DNA from: RGIG1934 sp964492545
GTDB lineage: Bacteria > Bacillota > Clostridia > Lachnospirales > Lachnospiraceae
Direction of reading: 5' to 3'
NCBI GenBank assembly: GCA_964492545.1
Contig: CAZBKO010000018.1
Coordinates: forward strand, 1-29,001
DNA length: 29,001 nt
Positions 1-7,369 of this stretch are shown here, piece by piece. The position numbers were made by a program, and so were the translations under genes. Position 1 is the first letter of the stretch. Every line of letters starts with the position of its first letter. The notes beneath the pieces are model-generated. The model was not told the origin of the DNA, ran no database searches, and worked only from the letters and a program-made list of their open reading frames with translations.

Positions 1-6
1 TTTCAT
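1..6 (-). CDS. First two codons of a divergent gene running off the left edge
   Basis: On the minus strand an ATG at 6-4 is preceded by a GGAGG Shine-Dalgarno five bases upstream, and a good sigma-A promoter lies at 35-62. Only Met-Lys is inside the window, so the product cannot be named. Because it is divergent from azlCD it could be a regulator of that operon, but this is a guess from position alone. Confidence 0.5.
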
Positions 7-34
7 TTTTCCTCCACTACATAAACATTATTTT

Positions 35-62
35 ATTATATCAGTCCATTTATATTTGTCAA
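35..62 (-). promoter_or_regulatory. Sigma-A promoter of the leftward gene at the left edge
   Basis: On the minus strand there is a consensus -35 TTGACA (62-57) and a consensus -10 TATAAT (40-35) with a 16-base spacer. It would start transcription near base 28 and lead straight to the GGAGG and ATG at 6. Its -35 overlaps the plus-strand azlC -35. Confidence 0.7.
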
Positions 63-84
63 TGAAAGGAATTTGTGCTACAAT
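56..84 (+). promoter_or_regulatory. Sigma-A promoter of azlCD
   Basis: TTGTCA (56-61), a 17-base spacer and TACAAT (79-84), about 50 bases before the azlC start. The -35 occupies the same bases as the -35 of the divergent promoter, so the two polymerases cannot bind at once. Confidence 0.7.
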
Positions 85-133
85 ATTTTCCAGTTTGCTT
101 AATACTATGTAATACACAGGAGAAATGGATAAA

Positions 134-850
134 ATGAAAGATTTTTATGATGGTCTCAAAAAGGGACTGCCAATTTGTTTTGGATATATACCGGTTTCAT
201 TTACATTTGGAATAATGGTTGTTAGCAATGGAATGCCTGTATGGATGGCTTTATTCATATCAATGACCAACCTAACCAGCTCTGGTCAGTTTGCCGGAAC
301 AAATCTTATTCTTGCAGGGGCCGGCTATTTTGAAATCACACTAGCAACATTTATTATTAATATCAGATATATGCTTATGTCTCTGTCACTATCTCAAAAG
401 CTGGCTGATAATGTAAGGACAATTAACAAACTGATTTTCAGCTTTGGCATAACAGACGAGACCTTTGCCGTTGCATCAACGGAAAAGAAAGAAATAACTT
501 CTTCATATATGTATGGTTTAGTCCTCACCCCTTACTTCGGCTGGGCTCTTGGGACTCTGCTCGGTGCTGTCGCATCCGGCTTATTGCCCGCTTCATTAAG
601 TGGTGCCATGGGCATTGCGTTATATGGAATGTTTATAGCAATAATCATTCCAGCCGCAAAGAAATCAAATCATATAACAATAATCATCGTAATATCAGTT
701 GTTATTACGTGTATTATGAAATATGTTCCTGTAATATGCAATATTTCTCCAGGATTTAGAATCACTATAGCCACCTTGATTGGTGCTGGTGCCGGAGCAA
801 TTTTGTTCCCAGAAGAAGATGGAGGTGAAGAAAATGCTGTCACTGAGTAA
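134..850 (+). CDS. azlC: AzlC-family branched-chain amino acid exporter, large subunit
   Basis: This is the large membrane subunit of the AzlCD two-component exporter, a family known for efflux of branched-chain amino acids and their analogues. The protein is hydrophobic throughout, with several predicted membrane helices. It carries the family's N-terminal GLPICFGYIPVSFTFG segment and the NIRYMLMSLSLSQKL region. The Shine-Dalgarno AGGAGA (118-123) is only one base from an ATG at 125 but ten bases from the ATG at 134, so I prefer 134 (238 residues). A start at 125 would add three residues. The partner AzlD follows with a 17-base overlap, indicating translational coupling. Its own promoter is at 56-84, and the pair ends at the hairpin at 1155-1200. 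Family assignment is firm; the substrate is by family only. Confidence 0.9.
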   Translation: MKDFYDGLKKGLPICFGYIPVSFTFGIMVVSNGMPVWMALFISMTNLTSSGQFAGTNLILAGAGYFEITLATFIINIRYMLMSLSLSQKLADNVRTINKLIFSFGITDETFAVASTEKKEITSSYMYGLVLTPYFGWALGTLLGAVASGLLPASLSGAMGIALYGMFIAIIIPAAKKSNHITIIIVISVVITCIMKYVPVICNISPGFRITIATLIGAGAGAILFPEEDGGEENAVTE

Positions 851-1145
851 AGCCGTTATTGCTGTACTTTTAATGAGTCTTGTTACATATCTTCCTCGTG
901 TTGTACCAATAACTCTTGTAAAGGGAAAAATAACATCAAAATATATTAAATCATTTTTAGATTATGTACCTTATGCAGTTCTTGCATCACTTACATTTCC
1001 AGATGTATTTTCATCTACAACCTACATATACAGTGCCATTGTTGGAACTTTAGTTGCCCTCTTTCTTGCCTGGAAAGAGAAATCTCTTGTTGTAGTAGCA
1101 GTTGGTGCAATTCTTGCAGTGTATATAACAGAATTATTCCTATAA
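834..1145 (+). CDS. azlD: AzlD-family branched-chain amino acid exporter, small subunit
   Basis: Small hydrophobic protein (103 residues) with about four membrane helices, matching AzlD partners in size. It shows the typical N-terminal TYLPRVVPI motif and a FLDYVPYAVLASLTFP segment. The reading frame is open further upstream, but the Shine-Dalgarno GGAGGTGA (821-828) lies five bases before the ATG at 834, so that is the start. The first 17 bases overlap the end of azlC. AzlC and AzlD are expected to form the exporter together in the cytoplasmic membrane. A perfect hairpin ends the transcript just downstream. Confidence 0.88.
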   Translation: MLSLSKAVIAVLLMSLVTYLPRVVPITLVKGKITSKYIKSFLDYVPYAVLASLTFPDVFSSTTYIYSAIVGTLVALFLAWKEKSLVVVAVGAILAVYITELFL

Positions 1146-1154
1146 ATATTCATT

Positions 1155-1200
1155 ACAAATAATGGCAGCTACGTAATTACGCGTAGCTGCCATTATTTGT
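1155..1200. terminator. Bidirectional intrinsic terminator between azlD and the M1 peptidase gene
   Basis: A perfect 19-bp inverted repeat (arms 1155-1173 and 1182-1200, 8-base loop) fills the space between two convergent genes. Short T-rich runs outside the arms allow function on both strands. The minus-strand gene's stop codon begins immediately at 1201. Confidence 0.85.
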
Positions 1201-2742
1201 TTAGTTCCAATCACATGTGTTAAAATATAGTGTAAATAACTCGTCAAAATCCCCTTTTGTTTTCCAAAACTCTCTAAATTCTTCTGTGGTAACAAAATGA
1301 TATGCATATTTATTTATGTACTCTCTTGTTGCCTCTAAAAATGCGTCCTTACCCATAACCTGTGACATATGATAAAGCATTCCTGCACCTTTTGTGTATA
1401 TATCATAATATCCCATTGGGTCATTATCCATCCATTGCTTTAATGATGCCTGATAATAAGTTTTATCAGTAATGTCAGGATCATTTCCCTTGAGAATATC
1501 AATTCTCCATTCGTAATCATTTTGTAAAGTTTCATATTTCAGCTGAGTATAGTCAGGTGGATAAGCGTCCTCATACACATATTCGCTAAATCTACAAAAG
1601 CTTTCATCAAGCCATGGTTCCCTATTTTGGTTGTTTCCAACGATTCCATAGAACCATTGATGTGCTATCTCATGACATGTTGTACAGTCAATACCTCGCT
1701 TTACCTTGCTGATTACTTCATCATTTATTTCATCACCAAAAAATTCATCCAGTTGTTCAAAGTAAAACTCCGGACTTATCATAATAAAATTAGGATATTC
1801 CATTCCACCAACGCCGCCGGTCAGACCATTCATAGAAATAGTAAGGCTGGAATACGGATATCTTCCATATGATTTGCTAAACACCTCCAGCGAACGCTTA
1901 GCCACCTTCATAACTCTCTCGGCTGTCTGCTTGGCATTATCCCCATAATATAAATCAATCTTTATTCCGTCCCATTCATCAGACATTACATCATATTTAT
2001 TGCTTGCGCAGAATGCAAAATCTCTCACATTTTTGCATACATATGTATTTTCACCTGTTTTACCGGGTGCCGCAACCTTATATCCATCAGGAACATGTAT
2101 TGTTACATTATAGTCAGCTATGTCTGTATAAAATGCATCGCCAAGATCTATATATGAATCAACACTCCATCCATCAGAATCGTACACTGCAGGGGTTGCT
2201 ATGAAATTACCTAGATTAAATACAGAGCCATCATATCCAAGTCTGTTTGTTATTGCAGGAATATTAACTTCATAATTCATATCAAGCTTGGTCATTTTCC
2301 CTGATTGCAAAACCTTTGGAAGTCCTACACTGTATACTGTTCCATCTACCTGGGTAAGGCTGCAGTTTCCATCTGCAGTTGTAATGCTAATAATATTAGT
2401 TCCCCCACCATCCTGGGTAAATGCCTGTGGAATCAGATTAAAATATATTTCATTCAAATCTTTTCCTGTCTTGTTATTGTATTCAAGCTGTTGCTTTACA
2501 ACCAGCTTATGATTATCAGTATCCAGCGTAACATCAAGAGTAAATTCATTGAGTGGTGTGTCAATATTCTCTGCTATTACCGGGTCTGCCGGCTCAGTTG
2601 GTGGTTCTTTCGTTGTTTCCTCAGCTGTCGTTGTTTCGCCGATACTTTGTGTGGTGCTCACATTTTTCTTTTCATTCTTACTGCACCCTGTTATACACAG
2701 TATAGCTACCATAGCCACAACTGCGATATATGATTTTTTCAT
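1201..2742 (-). CDS. M1-family (gluzincin) zinc aminopeptidase, surface lipoprotein
   Basis: Predicted zinc aminopeptidase anchored outside the membrane as a lipoprotein (513 residues). From this start a signal peptide with lipobox ITGC puts the lipidated Cys at 20. A Thr/Glu-rich linker (about 24-55) follows, then an N-terminal beta domain and the M1 catalytic domain. The GGMEYPN motif (Met314-Glu315) is the exopeptidase 'GAMEN' equivalent. The zinc site is HEIAH (357-361) with the third ligand Glu380 in WLDES, the exact HExxH-18-E spacing of family M1. The protein lacks the large C-terminal ERAP-like domain. AAAGGAGA is one base from an upstream in-frame ATG (2748) but seven bases from the ATG at 2742, so 2742 is chosen. 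A likely -10 at 2776-2781 also rules out a start at 2775. The natural substrate is unknown; peptide scavenging is the likely role. Confidence 0.88.
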   Translation of the reverse strand: MKKSYIAVVAMVAILCITGCSKNEKKNVSTTQSIGETTTAEETTKEPPTEPADPVIAENIDTPLNEFTLDVTLDTDNHKLVVKQQLEYNNKTGKDLNEIYFNLIPQAFTQDGGGTNIISITTADGNCSLTQVDGTVYSVGLPKVLQSGKMTKLDMNYEVNIPAITNRLGYDGSVFNLGNFIATPAVYDSDGWSVDSYIDLGDAFYTDIADYNVTIHVPDGYKVAAPGKTGENTYVCKNVRDFAFCASNKYDVMSDEWDGIKIDLYYGDNAKQTAERVMKVAKRSLEVFSKSYGRYPYSSLTISMNGLTGGVGGMEYPNFIMISPEFYFEQLDEFFGDEINDEVISKVKRGIDCTTCHEIAHQWFYGIVGNNQNREPWLDESFCRFSEYVYEDAYPPDYTQLKYETLQNDYEWRIDILKGNDPDITDKTYYQASLKQWMDNDPMGYYDIYTKGAGMLYHMSQVMGKDAFLEATREYINKYAYHFVTTEEFREFWKTKGDFDELFTLYFNTCDWN

Positions 2743-2775
2743 GTACATCTCTCCTTTTAATAATTTCAATATCAT

Positions 2776-2781
2776 TTTATA
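2776..2781 (-). promoter_or_regulatory. Possible extended -10 promoter element of the M1 peptidase gene
   Basis: On the minus strand TGTTATAAA forms an extended -10 (TGn plus TATAAA at 2781-2776), about 34 bases before the chosen start. No convincing -35 is visible. Confidence 0.4.
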
Positions 2782-2822
2782 ACACTAATGTTTCATATTT
2801 GTATCATTTAAGCCTAAAGCTG

Positions 2823-2854
2823 AAAAAAAGGTATGTTGCCAAGCAACATACCTT
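2823..2854 (-). terminator. Intrinsic terminator of the coiled-coil hypothetical gene
   Basis: Perfect 12-bp stem (2828-2839 with 2843-2854) and a 3-base loop. On the minus strand it is followed by a run of T residues (complement of the A run 2823-2829). It lies 46 bases after the stop at 2901. Confidence 0.85.
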
Positions 2855-2900
2855 AATGATATTCTTCAAATATATGTGAATCTTTGTCTTAATGCAATAA

Positions 2901-3566
2901 TTACATTGCATTCTCTCTTAAGAACTTATCAATAGACATTATCTCTACACGGATATTTCTTAAATGTTCGATATGCTTATTGAAATTACCCTTATCGCCT
3001 AAAATATTAAGGCTCTTAGAATCATCTGAATTACCATTCTCAATCATTGGAATTGTATTAAACTGGTTAGCATCAACAAGTTCTTCAATCTTATGTAATT
3101 CTGAAACAAGGTTGTCCTTATAGTTCTTAATCTCATCCTCAAGACGAGCCTTTCTCTCTTCTTCCTTCTTAATCTTAAGCTTCAGTAATACTGCTGCTGT
3201 ATCAAGAATCTCATCTCCTGCATTGAATGGATAAACAAGTGTGTTAGGCTTCTTAATCTTAATAAGCTGCTGACCCTTCTCGTATTCAATTCCTGCCGAT
3301 TTCATAAATGCTGTAATATCAGCATCCACCTTAGGATATGTAAATTCTTCACCTTCAAGATAATAAATACCACTCTGATTGCTCATCATATTAGTGTCTG
3401 TATCCATATCATAGAATCTAAATCCTATTATTCTAATATCTCTTGCAGGATCATCAAGTCCAATTACTCTCTCCATCACTGCATCTTTATCTCTGCTGTC
3501 TACAGGTTCAGTATTGTTGATGATACCAAATCCTATGTTTAAAATCTGTACGTATGTCTTTACCAT
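2901..3566 (-). CDS. Unrecognised cytoplasmic protein with a central coiled coil
   Basis: I do not recognise this 221-residue protein. It has no signal peptide or membrane helix. The N-terminal half (1-125) looks globular, with beta-rich segments such as RDIRIIGFRFYDMD and GIYYLEGEEFTYP. Residues about 125-165 are rich in Lys, Glu and Arg and probably form a coiled coil. A second charged helical stretch closes the protein (about 198-221). The gene stands alone, with its own consensus promoter (3618-3646) and terminator (2823-2854), so it is a well-expressed single-gene unit. The Shine-Dalgarno is weak (GGGGACGTG, a long spacer), yet no better start exists. It is a real gene; the function is open. 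Confidence 0.75.
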   Translation of the reverse strand: MVKTYVQILNIGFGIINNTEPVDSRDKDAVMERVIGLDDPARDIRIIGFRFYDMDTDTNMMSNQSGIYYLEGEEFTYPKVDADITAFMKSAGIEYEKGQQLIKIKKPNTLVYPFNAGDEILDTAAVLLKLKIKKEEERKARLEDEIKNYKDNLVSELHKIEELVDANQFNTIPMIENGNSDDSKSLNILGDKGNFNKHIEHLRNIRVEIMSIDKFLRENAM

Positions 3567-3617
3567 AATGTTTCACGTCCCCGTTTCTTTAATATTTATG
3601 TAGCTACTACTAATAAT

Positions 3618-3646
3618 ATTTTATTACAGCCCATAGGCAATGTCAA
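3618..3646 (-). promoter_or_regulatory. Sigma-A promoter of the coiled-coil hypothetical gene
   Basis: TTGACA (3646-3641), a 17-base spacer and TAAAAT (3623-3618) on the minus strand, giving a leader of about 45 bases before the ATG at 3566. Confidence 0.75.
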
Positions 3647-3723
3647 CCCGAATTCTAGTAAATTCCTACAAAAAAAAATATATCTTTTTCAATTTTACTG
3701 TTTATTATTTTATAGTTATGTTA

Positions 3724-3729
3724 TATAAT
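3724..3729 (+). promoter_or_regulatory. Probable -10 box of the small Thr/Glu-rich membrane protein gene
   Basis: Consensus TATAAT about 54 bases before the start at 3783. The -35 region at the right distance is only T-rich (TTTATT), so this promoter call is moderate. Confidence 0.45.
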
Positions 3730-3782
3730 ATGATTGTTGTGCACCGCACTACAAAGAATAGAATAGAGAGAGGACGTTTTAA

Positions 3783-4238
3783 ATGAGTCAGGAAAAAGTT
3801 CAGAAATATAAAGAGGAAAAGGCAAATCGTGCTAAACTGTTGAAGCGTGAAAAGAGAATGCATGCTCTTAGAGTAGTTTTTTATTCGTTGATAGCATGTG
3901 TAGTCATAGGATTTTTAGGATTTTCTTTCTATGATCAGTTTATTAAGGAAGAGCCAACTTCAGCTGTATTAACAGAAGAGGAGTTATCTTCATTGATGGC
4001 ACAGTTAGCTGCTTCTCAGTCAACACAGGTTGTTACTGACAAGAATGGCGAAACTGTTACTGAAGTTGTTACAACTGACAATGGTGAAACTGTTACTGAT
4101 GAAAGTGGAAAAACTGTTACTCAGGCTGTAACCGAACTAGTTACAGAAGCTACCACTGAAAAGGGTGAAGAAGCCGCTGGTGATGACACTACTGCTGCTG
4201 AGACAACATCAGAAGAAGAAACTACATCAGCTGAATAA
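3783..4238 (+). CDS. Small bitopic membrane protein with a Thr/Glu-rich external tail
   Basis: I do not recognise a family. The 151-residue protein has a strongly basic N-terminus (1-27, KYKEEKANRAKLLKREKR), one membrane helix (about 28-49), and a long acidic, Thr-rich tail that should lie outside by the positive-inside rule. The tail holds three imperfect repeats around ETVTE, ETVTD and KTVTQ (about 83-120), then a Thr/Ala/Glu low-complexity end. There is no lipobox and no LPxTG sorting motif. The shape resembles small division or cell-wall associated anchors, but no catalytic or binding motif is visible. It is a single-gene unit with Shine-Dalgarno AGAGAGG about ten bases before the ATG, and it is closed by the hairpin at 4257-4290. 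Confidence 0.8.
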   Translation: MSQEKVQKYKEEKANRAKLLKREKRMHALRVVFYSLIACVVIGFLGFSFYDQFIKEEPTSAVLTEEELSSLMAQLAASQSTQVVTDKNGETVTEVVTTDNGETVTDESGKTVTQAVTELVTEATTEKGEEAAGDDTTAAETTSEEETTSAE

Positions 4239-4256
4239 TTTCTACATATTGAACAC

Positions 4257-4290
4257 AAATAGCTATGAGGCATAATCCTCATAGCTATTT
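4257..4290. terminator. Bidirectional terminator between the small membrane protein gene and argS
   Basis: Perfect 14-bp stem (4257-4270 with 4277-4290) around a 6-base loop, with T-rich flanks on both strands. It sits between convergent genes, ten bases from the argS stop. Confidence 0.82.
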
Positions 4291-4299
4291 TCTTTGTTA

Positions 4300-6072
4300 C
4301 TACATTCTGTCAGGTGCACTAAATCCAAGCACATCTATCTCTGTTTCCAATACCTTCTTAGTAAGCTCAAGAAGTTTAATATATCCAGCCTGCTTAACAG
4401 CATCCTCTTCTCCCATAATCTTCGTCTCATGATAGAATTTATTAAATGCATTTGAAATATCATATACATATGAGCATATCTTATGTGGAGCAAGTTCTTT
4501 AGATGCATTCTCCATAACATCATTAAATTTCGATAATTCAAGCATAAGCGATTTCTCACTCTCATTTGTAGCTGCATTTATGCCAGATACATAATCTGAT
4601 GCTTTCTTACCACTCTGAGAATATTTTGCAAGAATAGATTTAATTCTAACTATTGTATATAAAATATATGGTCCTGTATTTCCCTCAAATGATGTAAATC
4701 TGTCTATATCAAAAACATAATCTTTAGATGACTGGTTTGACAAATCTCCATACTTTAATGCAGATAATCCGATTATTTTTGCTGTATTTCTAGCCTCTTC
4801 TTCAGATATTGTTCTATTCTCCATAATCTTATTATATACAGCTTCATTTATCTCGCTAATGAGATTTTCAAGGCGCATTACTCCGCCATCTCTGGTCTTA
4901 AATGGCTTGCCGTCTTTTCCATTCATGGTTCCAAAGCCATTGAATGTAAGTTCTGTATTATCCGTAACAAGCTTAGTTTTTCTAGCACATCTAAATACCT
5001 GTTCAAAGTATAAATCCTGTCTCTTATCAACAACATAGATTATGTGGTCCGGAGCAAATAGCTTCATTCTCTCAACAATTGTAGCTAAATCAGTTGTGTT
5101 ATATAATGTTGCACCATTTGACTTAAGAATCATACATGGTGGAATCTCCTTCGTATCTGTCTCTTCCTTTACATCTACAACAAGAGCACCCTCGCTGATT
5201 CGTGTGTATCCGCCATCCTTCATATACTGAATCATTTCAGGAATGTATGGCTGTGCATCACTTTCCTTCTTCCATAATTCAAAGTTGACATTTAAGTTAT
5301 CATAGTTCTTCTTTAGGTCAGCTATTGACACATTTAAAATATGATGCCACAAAGCAAGATATCCTGCATTCCCATTTTGCAGTTCAAATGTCGCAGTTCT
5401 TGCCTGCTCCTTAAAATCTTCATCCTCTTTTGATTTTGCATTGGCACATGGATAAATATCCTCTAATTCTGATATTGTAAATGGTGCTTCCTGTGGGTAT
5501 TCACCTGTATAATTTGAATCAAAGTATACAAGCTCAGGCTTACGAAGCTTAAGTTCTGTTATAATGAGCCCCATCTGAAGTCCCCAGTCTCCAAGATGTA
5601 CATCTCCTGTCACATCATTTCCCGCAAATTTCAGTATTCTTTTAATGCTTTCACCGATAACTGCCGAACGTAAATGTCCAACATGAAGTGGCTTGGCAAC
5701 ATTTGCTCCACCGTAATCAATAATAATCTTCTTAGGCTGTTTTACCTGCTCTAATCCCAAATGTGCATCCTTGTCCATTTCTTCCAAGTACTTTGAAACT
5801 TTATCTGAGCTGATATTAAAATTAATAAATCCAGGTGCAACTGCATTTATACTATCAAAAACATCATTGTCCTGTAATAATGCAACAACATCATTTGCAA
5901 TCATTATTGGTGCCTTTTTGTACTGTTTAGCCGCAGCCATCGCACCATTACACTGATATTCACATAAATCAGGTCTGTTGGAAACTGTAACCATACCATA
6001 TTTTTCTTCGTATCCTGCCTGAACAAATGCCTTTTTGAATTCATCAGCAAGTATATCAAGTAATTTTTTCAT
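4300..6072 (-). CDS. argS: Arginyl-tRNA synthetase
   Basis: Class I synthetase that charges tRNA-Arg with arginine in the cytoplasm. Its 590 residues are within the usual range. It contains the N-terminal Add-1 tRNA-binding domain (about 1-105) and the HIGH signature as HVGH (130-133, within PLHVGHLRSAVIGE). The Rossmann core has the DVHLGDWGLQMG motif, and the C-terminal helical domain ends in the family's typical SAPDRM. The KMSKS position reads FKTRDGG rather than KMSK, which is normal for many ArgRS enzymes. The gene starts 17 bases after the UAP1-like gene and is probably co-transcribed with it. AAAGGAA precedes the ATG by about ten bases. I see no T-box leader. Confidence 0.96.
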   Translation of the reverse strand: MKKLLDILADEFKKAFVQAGYEEKYGMVTVSNRPDLCEYQCNGAMAAAKQYKKAPIMIANDVVALLQDNDVFDSINAVAPGFINFNISSDKVSKYLEEMDKDAHLGLEQVKQPKKIIIDYGGANVAKPLHVGHLRSAVIGESIKRILKFAGNDVTGDVHLGDWGLQMGLIITELKLRKPELVYFDSNYTGEYPQEAPFTISELEDIYPCANAKSKEDEDFKEQARTATFELQNGNAGYLALWHHILNVSIADLKKNYDNLNVNFELWKKESDAQPYIPEMIQYMKDGGYTRISEGALVVDVKEETDTKEIPPCMILKSNGATLYNTTDLATIVERMKLFAPDHIIYVVDKRQDLYFEQVFRCARKTKLVTDNTELTFNGFGTMNGKDGKPFKTRDGGVMRLENLISEINEAVYNKIMENRTISEEEARNTAKIIGLSALKYGDLSNQSSKDYVFDIDRFTSFEGNTGPYILYTIVRIKSILAKYSQSGKKASDYVSGINAATNESEKSLMLELSKFNDVMENASKELAPHKICSYVYDISNAFNKFYHETKIMGEEDAVKQAGYIKLLELTKKVLETEIDVLGFSAPDRM

Positions 6073-6088
6073 TGAATTAATTCCTTTC

Positions 6089-7315
6089 CTATATCTCTAT
6101 TCCATTGTATTCAAGCAATCTTCTTGCTGAATCAACTGAATCTACACCTTCCTTGTTCTTAACCGGTGCAAATTCATTCTGTCTGTTTACCTCATACGGC
6201 AGACAGCTGTCCAGCATATGTACCATATCAAGAATAAGTTCTTCGAATTTGTACCCGTTAGGTTCATCAGGCGATATAACTTCGCCCGTCTCATTAATAT
6301 ATGGAATCTTCTTTTCAACTATATGAACCGGAAGATTTCTATTAAGTATCTCCTCAAGATTAGAGACTTTAAACAAATAATTAAGAATAACACCATAATT
6401 GTATGCGTAATCTCCATTTTCATCTACAGCATTTCTCATCTCATCTGTAAGCTCGTAATATTCAACTATTGATGGACGTCCATCCTCATTACACATTACC
6501 CCAACTCTTTCCTCCGGTGTCACTTTTCTAACAACCTTTGAGCCTGAGACACATCCTGATTCAATAGTTGCTCCAATAAATTCAGGATCTGCTATTCTTT
6601 GAAGGACATTATCTACAGCAAATACATTGAGCCATTCCACACCCATGCCCTTTATCTTTGTTAGCAATCCACTACTTACCAATGATGAGAACCATCCTCC
6701 ATTGCCGTTGGGCGACAATGAGATTTTTCCTTCATCCTCCAGTAATATTCTGCCATTATAATCAACGCTAGGTGCCATATTCTGCTTAAAGAACATAACA
6801 TATTCTTTATCATATCCAAAATAATTATTCTTCTCAAAAAATTCCACTGTATCGTCATTATTCTTATGGCTGGTCATTATTAACAGCGGAATATATGCAC
6901 CAGATTCATTCACAACATCTAATAGGTTATTAATCAGGCGTTCAAATATGTATACATGCTTATGTATACCGATATCAAACATTCCCTTAGGCTTATCAAA
7001 TCCAAGGCGTGTTCCCTGCCCTCCTGCTAAAAGAACTGCACATACTTTACAACTCTTAATGGCATCCATACCAGTCTGTCTATATTCATTACGCTTTTTA
7101 TCAATATCCTTTATCTGTAGAGCACTTAGTGGTGAAATCTTTCCCTTAGCTTCTCCTTCACTGCTGCTATTTAATGCATTTAGCAATGAAAAATCGATCT
7201 CATTAAGCTGCTGCTCAAAGTTATCTTTGGCTTCTCCATCAAGTCTGTTATATATGTCCAACAAATGCTCCTGCTTGTAATTATGTAAACTTTCTAATAC
7301 TTTTGAATTTAACAC
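6089..7315 (-). CDS. UDPGP-family (eukaryotic UAP1/AGX1-type) UTP-sugar-1-phosphate uridylyltransferase
   Basis: Predicted to make a UDP-sugar (UDP-GlcNAc or UDP-Glc) from UTP and the sugar-1-phosphate. It belongs to the family best known from eukaryotes (UAP1), not the usual GlmU or GalU. The nucleotide-binding motif LLAGGQGTRLGFDKPKGMFD is near residue 100. It is followed by PNGNGGWFSSL, by a VFAVDNVLQRIADPEFIG segment holding the metal-site Asp, and by the C-terminal YEVNRQNEFAPVKN stretch, all in UAP1 order. The frame is open to a GTG at 7327, but GGAGG (7321-7325) lies inside that extension and exactly five bases before the GTG at 7315, so 7315 (408 residues) is preferred. The gene is downstream of the RG-repeat gene and 17 bases before argS. 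Which sugar it uses cannot be read from the sequence. Confidence 0.88.
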   Translation of the reverse strand: MLNSKVLESLHNYKQEHLLDIYNRLDGEAKDNFEQQLNEIDFSLLNALNSSSEGEAKGKISPLSALQIKDIDKKRNEYRQTGMDAIKSCKVCAVLLAGGQGTRLGFDKPKGMFDIGIHKHVYIFERLINNLLDVVNESGAYIPLLIMTSHKNNDDTVEFFEKNNYFGYDKEYVMFFKQNMAPSVDYNGRILLEDEGKISLSPNGNGGWFSSLVSSGLLTKIKGMGVEWLNVFAVDNVLQRIADPEFIGATIESGCVSGSKVVRKVTPEERVGVMCNEDGRPSIVEYYELTDEMRNAVDENGDYAYNYGVILNYLFKVSNLEEILNRNLPVHIVEKKIPYINETGEVISPDEPNGYKFEELILDMVHMLDSCLPYEVNRQNEFAPVKNKEGVDSVDSARRLLEYNGIEI

Positions 7316-7334
7316 AAAATCCTCCACCTTTATT

Positions 7335-7365
7335 AATAATCCCCGCTCATAAAGCGGGGGTTATT
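7335..7365 (-). terminator. Intergenic hairpin between the RG-repeat gene and the UAP1-like gene
   Basis: A 13-bp GC-rich stem (7335-7347 with 7353-7365, one G-U pair) and a 5-base loop fill the 54-base gap. On the minus strand the following bases are only weakly T-rich and run straight into the Shine-Dalgarno of the UAP1-like gene. It may therefore be a leaky terminator or mRNA-processing hairpin rather than a full stop. Confidence 0.55.
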
Positions 7366-7369
7366 ATTG

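Noticed and set aside
1201..2775. Longer start for the M1 peptidase at 2775
   Set aside because: It would precede or overlap the likely -10 and transcription start and lacks a ribosome site; the ATG at 2742 has ideal spacing and begins the signal peptide.
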